Counted from the stretch's first letter, positions 9,134 to 21,448 are shown. The stretch: DNA of 64,000 nucleotides from Ichthyophis bannanicus (GCA_033557465.1 CM066041.1:155905532-155969531); one strand, 5' to 3'. A program made the numbers and translations. Notes: a model not told the origin generated them from the letters alone.

Positions 9134-11605
9134 CAGGGGCGGCCCAACGGGGGTGCGGGGCCATGTGCGGCGACTTGGTGAGGCGACTCGGTGCGGGGCC
9201 TCATTTGCATAAATATTTGCATAATGTTACCATATACTAACTTTTAGTAAACATGCCTCTTAATGAGTGTATGGATAAAGAAATACTAAAAGATTTCTAC
9301 ATTACTATAATCCAGTGCCAACCACCAGGCACATTAGGAACTACTACAAACACTACCCATTTAGAACCCATCAAATGTGAATGAATATACACCCTCCGAA
9401 ATCAACCCAAATGTATCCACCTAACACTTGATTTCTACTATCTATTAATCCTACAGGAACCAATTAAACCCCACCACATCCTAAATGTGCAAATACATAA
9501 AATATCTAATTTGTTGTTGGATCACCCACCATGAGAAGGAACTATTCCTTTCTTGAAGTGAGCCCTCCGTTTTAATCACTTATAAAGGACCTAAACAGAT
9601 CCTGTAAACCACAGAATCAACAGCACCTTCAGCTGCCATTCAAACTAAGAAATATATCTTTCTCGTGAATAACTTTAAAGTGGCAATTGTTTTCTCCACA
9701 TGCCTACAATAAAAAAGTACTTAGCTGATGAACTCCCAAAAATGGCAAACGAGCAGTAGGATCCCAAAACTTCAGCAGACCGATAACATCTGTCTACCTG
9801 CTGTTCACAATTCTACTCTTCAACGGCTCCCAGATCTTCTGCTCTCCAAGCCCATTGGGTTAGTGCTAATAGCAAGGTTCACACTACACCAATCTGTGTT
9901 TCAAGCCGCTCAGCTTTCCAGCTCTTCCTCAGGCAAATGAACCTCGCCAACTTCTGGTTCCGGTCAAATAAATTAAATGAGAGTGACATCAAGAATAAAT
10001 TATCCCCAAATCGCACCTGGTAAACACCTCCCCGATCACAATCCAGCAATGGGGACAAAGGAGTTAGAAAAAAATTCTTTTCAATTTAGTAATATGAATA
10101 TGTCAGTTTTTAGAATTGACATCCATTATCTTTATATTTTGCACTGTACATGTACATTACTGTATTTCTCTGTTGATGTTTCTGCTTGGAAATGATATTG
10201 TTGCTGTCTTGTTACTCATATCTGTCTAACCCCCCCCCCCCCCTCCATATTTCAGATAAGTGTCCCAGATTTGCATGCAAAAAATCTGGTAACCTTACTC
10301 TCACCTGCACAAAAACAAGAGGACCTCTGTGGCTTCTACACCATACTTCTCATTTCTGCAAAAAGTGGCCCCAAAATGCTCCAACAAAAAACAAGAGGGT
10401 CTTGGCAGCCCAACATAAGTTCCCTCCCTCAACGGAGAGAAGTGGCATTTAGCAAGCCCAACAAAACACCTTTCACTTCCCACAAAAACACCACACATTT
10501 CCCTTCCAAATCTTCTTTTGCCCTGCATACTGTACTCAACAGCTTCTTTTACACGTTGCACTTTCCCCAACTCATCTCCCATCCCTTTGCCCCACACTCC
10601 TCCCTCCCTTATCCTACTTTCCCCTTACCTCCTGTCTCTTCCCTTCACCCTCTCAACCCCACTATCCTCTCTTCCCCTCCTGTTGCTAAAACCCCTCTCT
10701 ACCTATCCTGACCCCACCCCCACTCTTCCTTTCTGCCCATCCCTTCACTTTTCTTTTCTTGTGCCCTGAACTTCTCTCACTCTGCCCATCACTCACTATT
10801 CCCCTCTTTTTCTCCCCTACTCCTCTTTTTTTCATCCTGCTCCACTGTATCCCCTTTTCTTTTCCCCTCTTGCCACCCTAAACTCTCCCCTCTGTACTTT
10901 CAACCCCTTCTTGCCCACCATTCCTTCTTATTCTCTTTTGCCCCACATCCCTTCTCTCTTATCATTCCTAGACCCAAACCCACTACCCACTCATTTTTTT
11001 GTGTCCCACTGCCCTCGTCCCTTTTCTTTTTCCCCTCTTGCTCTCTAAAATCCCCTTTCTGCCTCCCACCTGACCAGGTCAAAAAGAAAGCTTTGAACTT
11101 AGGTCCCTTCTCCTCCTACCTTTGTGGTAATGATGACCCAACCTCTCTCTTTTTATTCCACAAATGGCTTATTGGCCCAGCTGAGCTGGGCTATGCCAGC
11201 CGAATTTTAGTAGGCAGCTGCACAGGTACAGATTTGTTGACACTTTAGAGATGCTGATAGGCAGAGTCAGTACTGGTAGTCACAGGAGGACCCTACAGAG
11301 AAGTGGCTGTAGGCTCAGGGCTCCAGGCTAGATCCAAGTCAGATGTTGTGCAGCCTTGAATGTCCATTCTTTTTTGGGACTAAAGACAAGCCACTCCAGG
11401 GATGTTTGCTGAGGTGAAGGAAGAGAAGAATACTCAACAGAGAGATGCATGGAGGCAGAAGCCACTTCGGTCCCCATGCAAGCAGGACGTCAGCATCGGT
11501 GGGAGCAAAAGCATACAGCCCTGCGGCACCAAAGTTTGAAGGCAAGTGCTGCAGGGCTGTTTCAAGGCATTGCCATCGTCCTAGGTCCCAGTAAGGAGTG
11601 ACAGC
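9134..11605 (+). mobile_element. hAT-like non-autonomous sequence with pyrimidine-rich interior
   Basis: The segment begins with CAGGGGCGGCCCAAC, resembling a hAT terminus. Positions 9200-9380 closely match 53190-53370 in the 8-bp-duplicated hAT element at 53106-55253 and, less well, 48540-48720. A conserved block near 10075-10180 recurs at 16590-16700 (inverted). From about 10500 to 11080 it is strongly C/T-rich with no credible coding. A poly(C) run lies near 10229. The right end is not resolved, and the part after 11100 is unassigned. No gene is seen. Confidence 0.5.
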
Positions 11606-12400
11606 CAGGGCCGGCGCTACCCACTAAGCCAGGTAAGCACGGCAGGGGAGCGCCAGTGTTAAGGGGTGTCAAAGCTAGTGGTGTTGTGTGCCCGTGGGAC
11701 AAGCTGCTCCCGTGGGCCGAAGAGGAGAGAGTCTGCGTTTGTGGCCAGCAATATTGCTTTGCTCATGGGAACAGCCTGTCCCACGGGCACACAACAGCAC
11801 TGCTGGCTGCAATTGTAACTGTAGCTTTGGAGCCCCTTAACACCATAGATCACAGCCTCTGTCTCTTCTTCAGCCTGCGAGGTAGGCTGCTCCCACGGGC
11901 AATGAGGCAAGAAATGCTCATGCAGTGAACCAGCCTCCTTTTGAACCGCAGGCATTCTGTATGTATGGAGCCCTGCAATGCTTCAACACATTATGCACTG
12001 AGCACTGCGTGGTTCAATCATTAGTTGTTTGAACCATGCAGGACTCCATACATACATGCTCTGTCGTGGGTTCAAACAGTGGCCAAAGATGAAAGGAGGG
12101 GCCCATCTAGAGCTGGGAGATCTCCAGGTCCTGTCAGCCAAAGAAAAACAAAGAAGGAATAAGGCAGCATTGATGGAAAAATGCAAATAAGATTGGTGCA
12201 TGACAGCTGGTTGAGGGGATACTGAAACTATGCAGGGGATAGGAGGGGGGGTTCTAGAGACCAAAGTGGGGGCTGAGGTTGGAGTGAGAGATGGATATTA
12301 AGATCATAAGAGGAAAATAAGATATTGAGGACTGAAGGAGGTTGTGGTGAGGGGTAGGGGAATGATGATGAAGCAAAAGGGGGGATGCTGTTCCAAGGGT
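11606..12400. mobile_element. hAT-like terminus with two internal hairpins
   Basis: CAGGGCCGGCGCTACC at 11606 resembles a hAT terminal repeat. Two imperfect inverted repeats follow: one around 11686-11790 (GTGTGCCCGTGGGACAAG and its near complement) and one around 11953-12057 (TGTATGTATGGAGCCCTGCA and its near complement). The sequence then becomes purine-rich up to the CR1 insertion. A complementary-looking end (GGCCCTG) lies at about 17382-17388, so the CR1 at 12402-15463 may sit inside one hAT-like element. The flanking 8-mers do not match, so this is not proven. Confidence 0.4.
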
Positions 12401-12401
12401 T

Positions 12402-15400
12402 ACAGAGCAGAGATGGCATCCATCTTTCCAAGAAAGGTCAACGCATCTTCAGTAGTAGACTGGCTAATCTACTGAAGAGGGCTTTAAACTAGATTCGTTG
12501 GGGATAGGTGAAGAAAGCCCCCAGGTAAGTGAAAGCCCCCAGGTAGGTGATACATTAAATACCTTTATGGAAATGGGTAACAGGGGTAACATATGGAAAG
12601 CAGTGTGTATAAATGCCCGTAGCATGGGAAATAAGATCCCTGATGTTGAAGCTTTGGTGGGAGTTGCTGACTTGGATTTAGTGGCAGTTACAGAAACATG
12701 GTTCACAGAAAACCATGACTGGGATGTAACTATACCTGGCTATACTTTATTCAGAAAGGACAGGGTAGGAAGAAGGGGAGGAGGAGGAGTGGCACTATAT
12801 GTAAAAACTACTATTAAAGCTTTGGAATTACAGAGCTTAAAAGGGAGAGAGGAGGCATTGTGGGTTAAACTAGAAAGAGGGAAAGAGAAATCTATTTGCA
12901 TTGGTGTGATATACAGACCTCCCTCACAAGAGGAAGAGGTGGACAGAGAGTTAATTGAAGACATACGCAGCATTGCTAGGAAAGGGGAAGTGCTACTGAT
13001 AGGAGATTTCAATATGCCAGATGTTGATTGGCACATTCCTGCTGCAGTATCATCTAGAAGTAAGGAGATCCTGGATTCTCTACAGGGAGAACTATTCAGG
13101 CAATTGGTAACAGACCCCCCACGTGAAGGGGCCATACTGGACTTGGTGCTTACCAATGGTGAAAGTGTTTCTGATGTTGTAGTGGGAGATCATTTTGCAT
13201 CCAGTGATCACCAGATGGTGTGGTTCAGTATTAGGACTAGGGCTGTTAGAATCCATTCCAAGGTGAGGATCTTAGACTTTAGGAAGACTAACTTTGCGAA
13301 GATGAGCCAATACCTCAGGGAGTCTTTAGTGGGATGGGAACAGCTGGGGGATGTAGAAAAACAGTGGGCAAAACTGAAAGGGGGTATTTTAAGGGCAACC
13401 AACCTTTTTGTTAAAATGGTAAATAAAGGCAAAAGGAAAAGGAGACCGCTATGGTTTTCAAAGGAAGTAGCTGAAAAAGTGAAGAAAAAGAGGGAGGCCT
13501 TCATGAAATACAAGAGATCACAGAGAGAGGAAGACAGGCATCTGTATTTGGAAAAACTTAGAGAAGCTAGCAAAGTAGTCAAGAAGGCAAAGATTCAAAA
13601 GGAGGAGGAAATAGCCAATGCAATAAAATGGGGGGATAAGACATTTTTCAGATATATTAGTGAGAAGAGGAAGGGCAAAAGTGGTATTGTCAGACTCAAG
13701 GGTGCAGGGGGGGAATATGTAGAAGCTGATAAGGATAAAGCAGAATTGCTTAACAAATATTTTTGTTCTGTGTTCACAGATAAAGAACCAGGGGCAGGAC
13801 CTCAGAAAACACCCATAGGAACAGAAGCGAGGGACACCCATAGGAACAGAAGCGAGGGACATCTTGAACAATTTTCAGAAGACTGTGTTCGTGAGAAACT
13901 AGCTCATCTTAAAGTAGACAAAGCGATGGGACCAGATGGGATACACCCTAGAATACTGAGGGAACTTGGGGACGTTCTAGCAACTCCACTGACTGACCTT
14001 TTCAATGCCTCGTTGGAGTCGGGAGTGGTGCCAAAGGACTGGAGAGAGGCTCATGTGGTGCCTTTACACAAAAGCGGAAGTAAGGATGTGGTTGAAAACT
14101 ACAGGCCGGTTAGTTTAACTTCGGTGGTGAGTAAATTATTGGAAACGCTGCTGAAAGAGAAAATAGTGAGGTTTCTGGAGTCCAGCGGATTACAGGATCC
14201 GAGGCAGCATGGATTCACCAGAGGCAGGTCTTGTCAGACAAATCTGATTGATTTCTTTGACTGGGTGACCAGGGAGTTGGACCGAGGGAGAGCTCTAGAT
14301 GTGGTGTATTTAGATTTCAGTAAAGCCTTTGACACTGTCCCTCACAGGCGACTTATAAACAAACTGAGCACCCTAGGGATGGACCCTAAAGTTACTGCTT
14401 GGGTCAGAAATTGGTTGGGTGGGAGGTGACAAAGAGTACAAGTAAATGGAGCTCACTCTGAGGAGAAGGATGTTACCAGTGGTGTGCCCCAGGGATCTGT
14501 CCTTGGTCCGATTCTTTTTAACATCTTTGTTAGTGATATAGCGGAAGGGCTGTCGGGTAAGGTTTGCCTCTTTGCAGATGATACCAAAATCTGCAATAGA
14601 GTAGACACCCAGGAAGGTGGAGATAACATGAGGAGGGATCTAGCTAAGCTTGAAGAATGGTCTAGAATTTGGCAGCTGGGATTTAATGTTAAAAAATGTA
14701 AGGTCATGCATTTGGGCTGCAGCAATCCAAGAGAGCAATACAGTATAGGAGGTGAAGTACTTTTGTCCACTAAAGAAGAGCGGGACCTAGGCGTGGTTGT
14801 GTCTGATGATCTTAAAGTAGCTAAACAGGTAGAAAAGGCGACGGCAAAAGCTAGAAGGATGCTTGGGTGCATACGGAGAGGAATGGCTAGCAGAAAAAAG
14901 GAGGTGATAATGCCTCTGTATAAGTCTTTGGTGCGACCTCATTTGGAGTATAGTGTGCAATTCTGGAGACCGCACCTTCAAAAGGATGTGAACAGGATGG
15001 AGTCGGTGCAGAGGGTGGCTACTAAAATGATTAGTGGGCTTCATTATAAAGCATATGAGGACAGACTTAAGGATCTTAATATGTACACCTTAGAGGAAAG
15101 GCGGGATAGAGGTGATATGATTGAGATGTTTAAATACCTCCGTGGCATAAATGTTCAGGGAGAGAGCCTCTTTCAATTGAAAGCAAGTTCTGCTACGAGG
15201 GGACATGGGATGAGGGTGACGGGAGATAGATTCAGGAGTGATATGCGGAAATATTTCTTTACGGAAAGAGTAGTGGATCCATGGAATAGTCTCCCAGTGG
15301 AGGTGGTAGAGATGAGGACAGTAACTGAATTCAAAAAAGCATGGGACCAACACAGAGGATCTCTAAAGGTAAAAAGTGGACTGTTGTAGTTGTTGATATG

Positions 15401-15463
15401 GAAGGACAGACTAGATAGGCCATGTGGTCTTTTTCGGTCATCATGTTTCTATATTTCTATGCA
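12402..15463 (+). mobile_element. CR1 LINE family B, nearly intact ORF2
   Basis: This plus-strand LINE starts inside the end of ORF1 (DGIHLSKKGQR, then a stop at about 12490, the C-terminal block of a CR1 SGNH-esterase ORF1). It continues with a complete ORF2 (12567-15389) and ends with a short 3' UTR and a TTTCTATATTTCTAT-type terminal repeat near 15463. Truncated minus-strand relatives lie at 18481-18996 and 34030-34790. It is the best-preserved LINE in the window. Confidence 0.85.
12567..15389 (+). pseudogene. CR1 ORF2: endonuclease plus reverse transcriptase, single nonsense codon
   Basis: The start is the ATG at 12567; the frame is open a little further upstream. Domains in order: an apurinic-type (EEP) endonuclease over about residues 10-235, with VTETWF, IGVIYRPP, LIGDFNMPDVDW and SSDHQMVW; a basic linker; then the RT, with KAMGPDGIHPRIL, NYRPVSLTS, HGFTRGRSC, YLDFSKAFDTV, SGVPQGSVLGP and the catalytic FADD box. 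The C-terminal CR1 region follows (LVRPHLEYSVQFW and the EMFKYLRGI segment). The total length of about 940 codons is normal for a CR1 ORF2. The only break is TGA at 14427-14429, where related copies have an Arg; CGA-to-TGA deamination at a CpG would explain it. Frame is retained on both sides. Confidence 0.85.
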
Positions 15464-17400
15464 TAGGGGTGCCTTGGAAGATGAGAGAGATTTGGAGGAG
15501 CGGGGCAAAGTAGGAAAGGGGAGAAATGACTGGAGAGTGAGTGGGGCAAGAGAGAGAATTGGGTATTAAAAAAACAAGTGCATGTACGTGCTTTTTCATA
15601 CCCATTCTTCTCTCTGTCTTTATTCAGTCTTCAATCATTTATCCTCTCTTCTGCTCTTTCTTTCTCCCCTAAATCTCCTCAGTCCCTATCATGCAACTTT
15701 ACAAATGTGTTTTCAAATGTGATTAAAGGTTACAATTAAAACCCCCCAAAGCTAACTAGCATTTTGTATTGCTCCTTTCATTTGCAAAGCAATGCAGTAC
15801 TTATATTTTTCCAGATTTACATACCAGTCACACCACCAGAAAAATCTCACTGTTTGGGAGTGGCCACCCTTGATATCTCTGAAGAGTAGGGTCTCGGGCA
15901 TCGGTTGAGGGAGAACAAATGAAGGATGAGACTTGAGGAATGGATGTTGAAAACTGGGAAATGGCAGAGATTTGGAGATTAGCGGAAAGTGAGTGCTCTG
16001 GGATTAAGGATGAATGGGGACCCCAAGTTTGTGGGAGAAGGGCTAAAGAGTGGTGATGCTGATTTTAGGAGGGAAAGTGGGGACATAAAGACTGAGCAGG
16101 GATTTGGAAGGATGGTGAGAACTTGGCAGCTGAGTAGGTATAAGTGTTAGATGGGTTGGGGATATGAATTAAGGTACGAGATAGTAAGAGAAGGTGGGGA
16201 TGGATTGAGAAGTGGTGTGGATGACCTGAAGCACTAGAAAGAGATGGAGTGCCGTAGAGAGTGAGGAAGAAAAGGATCATGAGGACTCAACCAGGGATAG
16301 TGTGGGGGAATGATGGGGAGAGCAGGAACCCAGAGAGGGGGAAGAGTAGTAAGATGTCTTGAAGGAGAGAGTAGTGACTCAAGGATTGTTTTGGGGAGGG
16401 GGGATCAATTGGGAATTAAAGAAATGAGTAGAGAAAGAGGGGAGCAGATGCTGGGGTTTGAGTGGGAGAGTGGGGAAGGGAGAATGGGATTTGATGATTG
16501 GGTGAATAGGGAGAAGGGTGATGGGTAAAGTGACAAAAAAAGCGCTGTTGGAAATATAAATCATCCAAACAACAAAGGTTAAAAAAGGAATTAATTTTCA
16601 GTTTAGTGATTCGGAATATGTCAAGTTTGAAATGTGGTGTGTATTCCTTATGTACTGGCATTTTGCACAGTACAAGAGGAATGTTTTGTTTCTCAGCTGT
16701 TGCACTGTATACAGAGTCTAGCTTCTTATGGTCTCAATTTCAGTTCTTGTTTATCCATTTTCTTACTTGTGGTCCTTATTCTAAATTTGGTAAGACTCTT
16801 TCTGTGTTCAATGTTCAGGATCAGCTTGAGAAATTCTGCTAGTGTATATGTTTGGTGTAGGAATTCAGTAGATTTATTTATGTTCTAGCATGGGGATAGA
16901 CAACTCTGGTCTTCGAGTGCCACAGGGCATTCAGGTTTTTAAGATATCCACACCAAATATGCATGAAATGTATTGGCATACACTTCATCTACCATATGCA
17001 AATTAATCTCACATTTATTGTGTTTGCTTGGATCACATTAAGCCTATGCTATTACAGCCTGTTAAATATTTACTCCTCAGTACTTATTTTTATTCCAGCT
17101 ATGCATGTGCCCCTTTACTGCAATTTTCTTGTCACAATACTTGATTTGAAGGAGAAATATTAGCATCATGTGAACAGAGTTCACAAAGGAGTTTTTTGAA
17201 AGGGGAATGCACAGCCTACCATTAAAAGTAATAAAGGAGGAGGGGCGATCTGTACGTTGCAAGGGGGCGCCAGAGACTCTAGCACCAGCCCTGGCGATAG
17301 CGGTGGCAATGAAGGGCAGGCAGCTGACAGGGGAAGGCATAAGGGATAAGGCTTGCCTAGGGCACCTCATGCACTTGCACTGGCCCTGTCCCTAGCCTGC
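15464..17400 (-). mobile_element. Purine-rich hAT-like sequence
   Basis: The region from about 15470 to 16540 is strongly G/A-rich and reads as pyrimidine-rich on the minus strand, like the interiors at 10500-11080 and 26650-27900. A conserved block at 16590-16700 matches 10075-10180 inverted. Around 17240-17388 the sequence ends in a hAT-like terminus with CTTGCACTGGCCCTG. No coding region was identified. Confidence 0.45.
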
Positions 17401-17769
17401 ATGTGACTCAGTGTGATGCACCATGGTTAGATAAAAAGAATGCAGCTGAAAGTCATGTACAAGCCAGGGGGAGCTGTTTGACACCTTTTCTGATGTATGC
17501 TCTCCTCAACCATAAGGTGCCTCAGGCAGGAGTGGCTCAAGGCAATCTGCTGCCTGAGGCGAGGGATGAGCTGGTGTTTCCTCATCTGCCTCCAAGGTTT
17601 CCAAAATGAGAGGGCCTCCTCAGAGTTCCACTCAGGGAACAAGAAGTCTCCTCATGCAGAACATCGGCCACTGATTGCCCCAGGAGAAAAGAGAGCAACA
17701 TATTCCCAGGTTATATAATTAAAATAAATGTTTTTGTAATGCTGTTATATGCAGCTATAGTTGGAACAA
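17401..17769. other. hAT-related fragment
   Basis: Positions 17513-17720 match 49620-49790 (both contain GGCAATCTGCTGCCTGAGG-like sequence and the following AT-rich stretch), so this is another piece of the same non-autonomous repeat family. No gene is seen. Confidence 0.4.
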
Positions 17770-18361
17770 TGTATTTATTATTTGTATTTAGCTCACACCT
17801 TTCCAGTAGATGTTCAAGGCAAGCTACATTCAGGTACAGTAGTTTTTTCTCTGCCTCAAGAGGGCTTACAATGTAAGTTTGTACCTGAGGCATTAGAGGA
17901 TTAAATGTCTTGGCCAAGGTCACAAGCACTGTTCCCTCTAAGCTGTGCGCGTGTGCGCGCGCACACACCTCACCGAGTGAGCGCACATACTTTACAACAG
18001 AGCGCACAAAAATTACGGTTCTGATTCTGATAGACAACAACACAGACGTTCTTAAAATTGAAAAGTTGTTGTGTATTTATGTTTTTCACAAGTTCTACAA
18101 TATTTTCTAGTGCAATCAATGTGGTGTACATAGTGTATTCTGACGTGTAGTCAAATTTTAAAGTATATAACGCAGAGTGTTGTTATGTGGCGCACAAAAA
18201 TTTAACCTTTCTTCAAAAGCTGCACAGCTGATATTTTATGCGCACACAGCCTACAGAAAATTAGAGGGAACATTGGTCACAAGGAGTGTCAGTGGGATTC
18301 AAATGCTGGATTTTCTGGTTCTAGGCTGCTGCCCTAACCACAAGGCTAATCCTCCACTCCA
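17770..18361 (+). repeat. Medium-copy repeat (LINE/SINE-tail type) split by a hAT MITE
   Basis: The flanks 17770-17926 and 18284-18361 form one repeat with phrases such as GAGGGCTTACAATGTAAG and a terminal CTAACCACAAGGCTAATCC. A second copy is at 60480-60665. The hAT MITE at 17927-18275 interrupts it. The family was not identified; the 3' part resembles LINE/SINE tails that end in a tRNA-like or L2-like segment. Confidence 0.5.
17927..18275 (+). mobile_element. hAT-type MITE copy 1 (349 bp)
   Basis: The element is bounded by an exact 8-bp target duplication, GTCACAAG (17919-17926 and 18276-18283). Terminal inverted repeats start CACTGTTCCCTCTAA on the left and CAATGTTCCCTCTAA read inward from the right. 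A second copy in the opposite orientation is at 41118-41465 with a different 8-bp duplication. A stretch of alternating G/C and T/A near 17944-17968 could adopt Z-DNA. It has no coding capacity. Confidence 0.9.
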
Positions 18362-18480
18362 ATTTCATTAAGCAGCCTGGGACTCTAATGTAAAACATAC
18401 CAACTCCTGATACTGCATACTAGACCAGCACATTGTTAAATGTAAATATGTATTTTGCAAAAAAAAACAAAAAAAGATGA

Positions 18481-18996
18481 AACATAGAGACATGACAGCA
18501 GAAAATGATTGGATATGGCCTATCCAATCTGCCCTTCCATACCACCTACTACAGTCCCCTTTTTTCCTTTAGAGATCTTCTGTGTTTGTCCCATGCCTTC
18601 TTGAATTCCTCGTCTCTACGCCTCCACCAGGAGACTATTCCAGGCATCAATCACTCCTTCTGTAAATAAATATTTCCGCATATTACTCCTGAGTCTATCC
18701 CCTTTCATCTTCATCCTATGCTCCCTTGTCACAGAGCTTTCTTTCAATTGAAAGAGGCTCACCTCCTGTGCATTTATGTGATGGAGGTATTTAAACGTCT
18801 CTATCATATCTCTTCTCTCCTGCCTTTCCTCCAAAGCATACATATTGAGATCTTTAAGTCTGTCCCCATATGACTTATGACGAAGCCCACTGACCATTTC
18901 GATAATCACCCTCTGAACTGAATCCATCCTGTTTATATCCTTTTGAAGGTGTGGTCTTCAGAATTGCACACATTACCCCAAATGAGGTCTCACCAA
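18481..18996 (-). mobile_element. CR1 family B 3' fragment
   Basis: Minus-strand copy of the C-terminal ORF2 and 3' UTR of the same family as the LINE at 12402-15463. It encodes segments like YALEERQERRDMIETFKYL and VTREHRMKMKGDRLRS. The 3' end is at 18481. It is truncated at the 5' side and has no open full domain. Confidence 0.8.
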
Positions 18997-19859
18997 AGGT
19001 GATGCAAGCTGCTCACACCCCAAAGAACAAAAAGAAAAAGAGAGAACTGCAGTGCCGTTTATAACACCAAAATATAACATTTTTTTATTTTGGTGTTATA
19101 AACTCTACTATGGTTCTTACTTTTTCTTTGTGAACATATAGGGTCCAATATAGTTAACACGATTAATGCAGTTCCACGGCTAGTTCCACTGAATACCCAC
19201 GGGTGTCGCTGCTGAATGCCCTAATGCTAGCTGGCTAGCATCAGGGTGTTCCAGGGTGGAGCAGAAGCAGCACCCAGTGATAACAGCAGGGCAGTGGACG
19301 TATTGCTAAGCAGCAAAAGATGGGCACCTTAAAGGGCGGCCTTACTTTCACCGCAGAAGTTAACTGGGCAGTAGATGAATATTGCTGCTGCCCAGTTATC
19401 CTTTCTGCTGTCTGGCTGACCCAGCTATCCAATGCTGGTGGCCTGATATTTATTTATTTATTTATTTAACTGCATTTATATCCCGCTTGTCACCGGGTCA
19501 AAGCGGTTTAACATAATAGGGGGGGGGGGGCAATAATCAAGTTGACAGAGAGAGGGAGGGGGCCGTCACCAGGGGGGATAACATAGTTGATCTTCACAGA
19601 AAGTAACAGTACTAGACAATTGACGTTTTACAGAAGTCTCTTAGGTGGTTGCTGCGGGGGTAGGTCAGAGGGTTCGGGTGAACAGTTATTGAGAGATGTC
19701 TGTTTCAGGTCCAAGATATTCATGAAACAGGATGTTTTTTAACTGTTTCCGGAATGTGGATAGGCCCCAGCATTGACTATCTGGGTCTGAGGTTCAGCGG
19801 CGACAGCTAGCTACTTTACAATGACTAGTCACCACCGCTGAATGTCGGGCCTATATCAC
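18997..19859. other. Unassigned sequence with a LINE tail at 19448-19520
   Basis: A short imperfect palindrome is seen near 19055-19105. At 19448 a run of TTTA repeats is followed by a stretch with TTATATCCCGCTTGTC and GCGGTTTAACA. This matches the L2-like 3' ends at 31330 and 57190, so a minus-strand L2-type tail starts here. No coding region is recognised in the remainder. Confidence 0.4.
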
Positions 19860-20251
19860 TAGACAACGAAGATTTTGCTTCCTGAACACTTTCAGGTGTA
19901 TCTTATGGATTTTGGGATGCTGATCATGAAAATCACCTTGAAACTTTTCCATCACGCACCATTTGTTTTTGCAATTGCTTATTTTTGTGGTTTCCTCGCC
20001 TATTTTAAGTCTGCTCATATATTGCCTAGAAAGTAAGCTGTTTTGTTTAGTCTGGGCATGCACTCAGTGCAGGCTCACAACATGCAATGGAAATGCTATT
20101 GCTCAGGAATGCGTGGGCATGCTTAGGATGGATGCTAGCAGTACAGGCTATAAAGGCAGCTATCATGCACAGATGCTATGTATGACATTGATATCAGTTT
20201 GTGTACTTAACAATAGAATTTACATGTAAACCTCTTGTCTAAATGATGATT
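19860..20251 (+). mobile_element. Left flank of the unclassified element split by DIRS copy 2
   Basis: AT-rich sequence without a credible frame, directly abutting the DIRS copy 2 left end. It is presumed to belong to the same transposon as the decayed protein at 23990-25640, because DIRS insertion separates them. This is inference from position only. Confidence 0.3.
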
Positions 20252-20340
20252 CCTTATCATCCCTCCAGTCCAGTCCCGCACCTCTGGGTAGTGCACCTCC
20301 TCCAGCAGCTTGGAGACTGAGCATGTCCAAACTTGAAGTC

Positions 20341-20354
20341 ACCAGTACTAGTAC
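20341..20354 (+). repeat. 14-bp target-site duplication, left copy (palindrome insertion)
   Basis: ACCAGTACTAGTAC at 20341-20354 is repeated exactly at 21449-21462, flanking the palindromic insertion. A related CCGTACTAGTACTGG occurs in the right terminal repeat near 23838-23852 where no insertion is present. Confidence 0.8.
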
Positions 20355-21448
20355 TATACCCTAAAGATCATTCACTGTCCCATAAGAATCATCAACACTT
20401 GTGTGTAACAGAAGAAGTTACCAAAACTCAAATTTTTGTCGGATCGCCTGTTGCGAGGGTGTACAAACACTCTCATTAAACAGGCCCTCCTTTTATTCAA
20501 CTTATTTTTTTAAAAAGGTCAGTATAACCTTAGGTCCACACAACCTGAATATGCTAAGGGCTACAACAAGCCCAAAAGGACTAGCCCATGCATAATAAAG
20601 ATGCTGCCTTGCATCAAAAATATTTTTATAACAGAACCTTTCTGTCTCCAGCAAACTGAATATATGTGGAAGTAATGGCACTTAGCTGAATAGTGAGATA
20701 AGATGGAGTACTGCCAAACTCTCTATCCTTCGGGTCCGGAGAGTGGTGGATCAAATTTCATGGATCTTCATAGATGCCCCAAAAAAAGGTATTTCAAACT
20801 CATCCAAACTTCAGATAGGAACCCAAAACTTCACTAACAGCCAGCCAAAAAACTTCCGTAGCAGTCAAACGACACAAACCGTTTGTGTCGTTTGACTGCT
20901 ACGGAAGTTTTTTGGCTGGCTGTTAGTGAAGTTTTGGGTTCCTATCTGAAGTTTGGATGAGTTTGAAATACCTTTTTTTGGGGCATCTATGAAGATCCAT
21001 GAAATTTGATCCACCACTCTCCGGACCCGAAGGATAGAGAGTTTGGCAGTACTCCATCTTATCTCACTATTCAGCTAAGTGCCATTACTTCCACATATAT
21101 TCAGTTTGCTGGAGACAGAAAGGTTCTGTTATAAAAATATTTTTGATGCAAGGCAGCATCTTTATTATGCATGGGCTAGTCCTTTTGGGCTTGTTGTAGC
21201 CCTTAGCATATTCAGGTTGTGTGGACCTAAGGTTATACTGACCTTTTTAAAAAAATAAGTTGAATAAAAGGAGGGCCTGTTTAATGAGAGTGTTTGTACA
21301 CCCTCGCAACAGGCGATCCGACAAAAATTTGAGTTTTGGTAACTTCTTCTGTTACACACAAGTGTTGATGATTCTTATGGGACAGTGAATGATCTTTAGG
21401 GTATAGCTATATTTATGTTCATTTCACAGAGGTTTATAGTTTATTGTT
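20355..21448. mobile_element. Inserted palindromic element with 526-bp arms and no mismatch seen
   Basis: Arms 20354-20879 and 20881-21406 are reverse complements centred on a single base at 20880. I compared several long stretches and saw no mismatch. A 42-bp AT-rich tail (21407-21448) follows the right arm. The insertion is bounded by a 14-bp duplication. Each arm contains AATAAA in the outward part and short symmetric open frames that encode the same meaningless 64 residues. The family was not recognised; a 14-bp duplication is the same length as for the Penelope-like insertion at 4620-5896. Sequencing or assembly artefact is an alternative. Confidence 0.8.

Noticed and set aside
11339..11545. 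Possible retroelement RT fragment on the minus strand (LSLVPKKNGHSRL)
   Set aside because: The match is too short and lacks the flanking RT motifs; chance similarity is more likely.
11606..17388. A single hAT element spanning 11606-17388 with the CR1 inside
   Set aside because: The ends look like hAT termini, but the flanking 8-mers (GTGACAGC and TCCCTAGC) do not match and the interior cannot be shown to be continuous. Left as fragments.
20401..21359. Two identical 64-residue open frames on opposite strands
   Set aside because: They are the same sequence in the two arms of the palindrome; no coding evidence exists.
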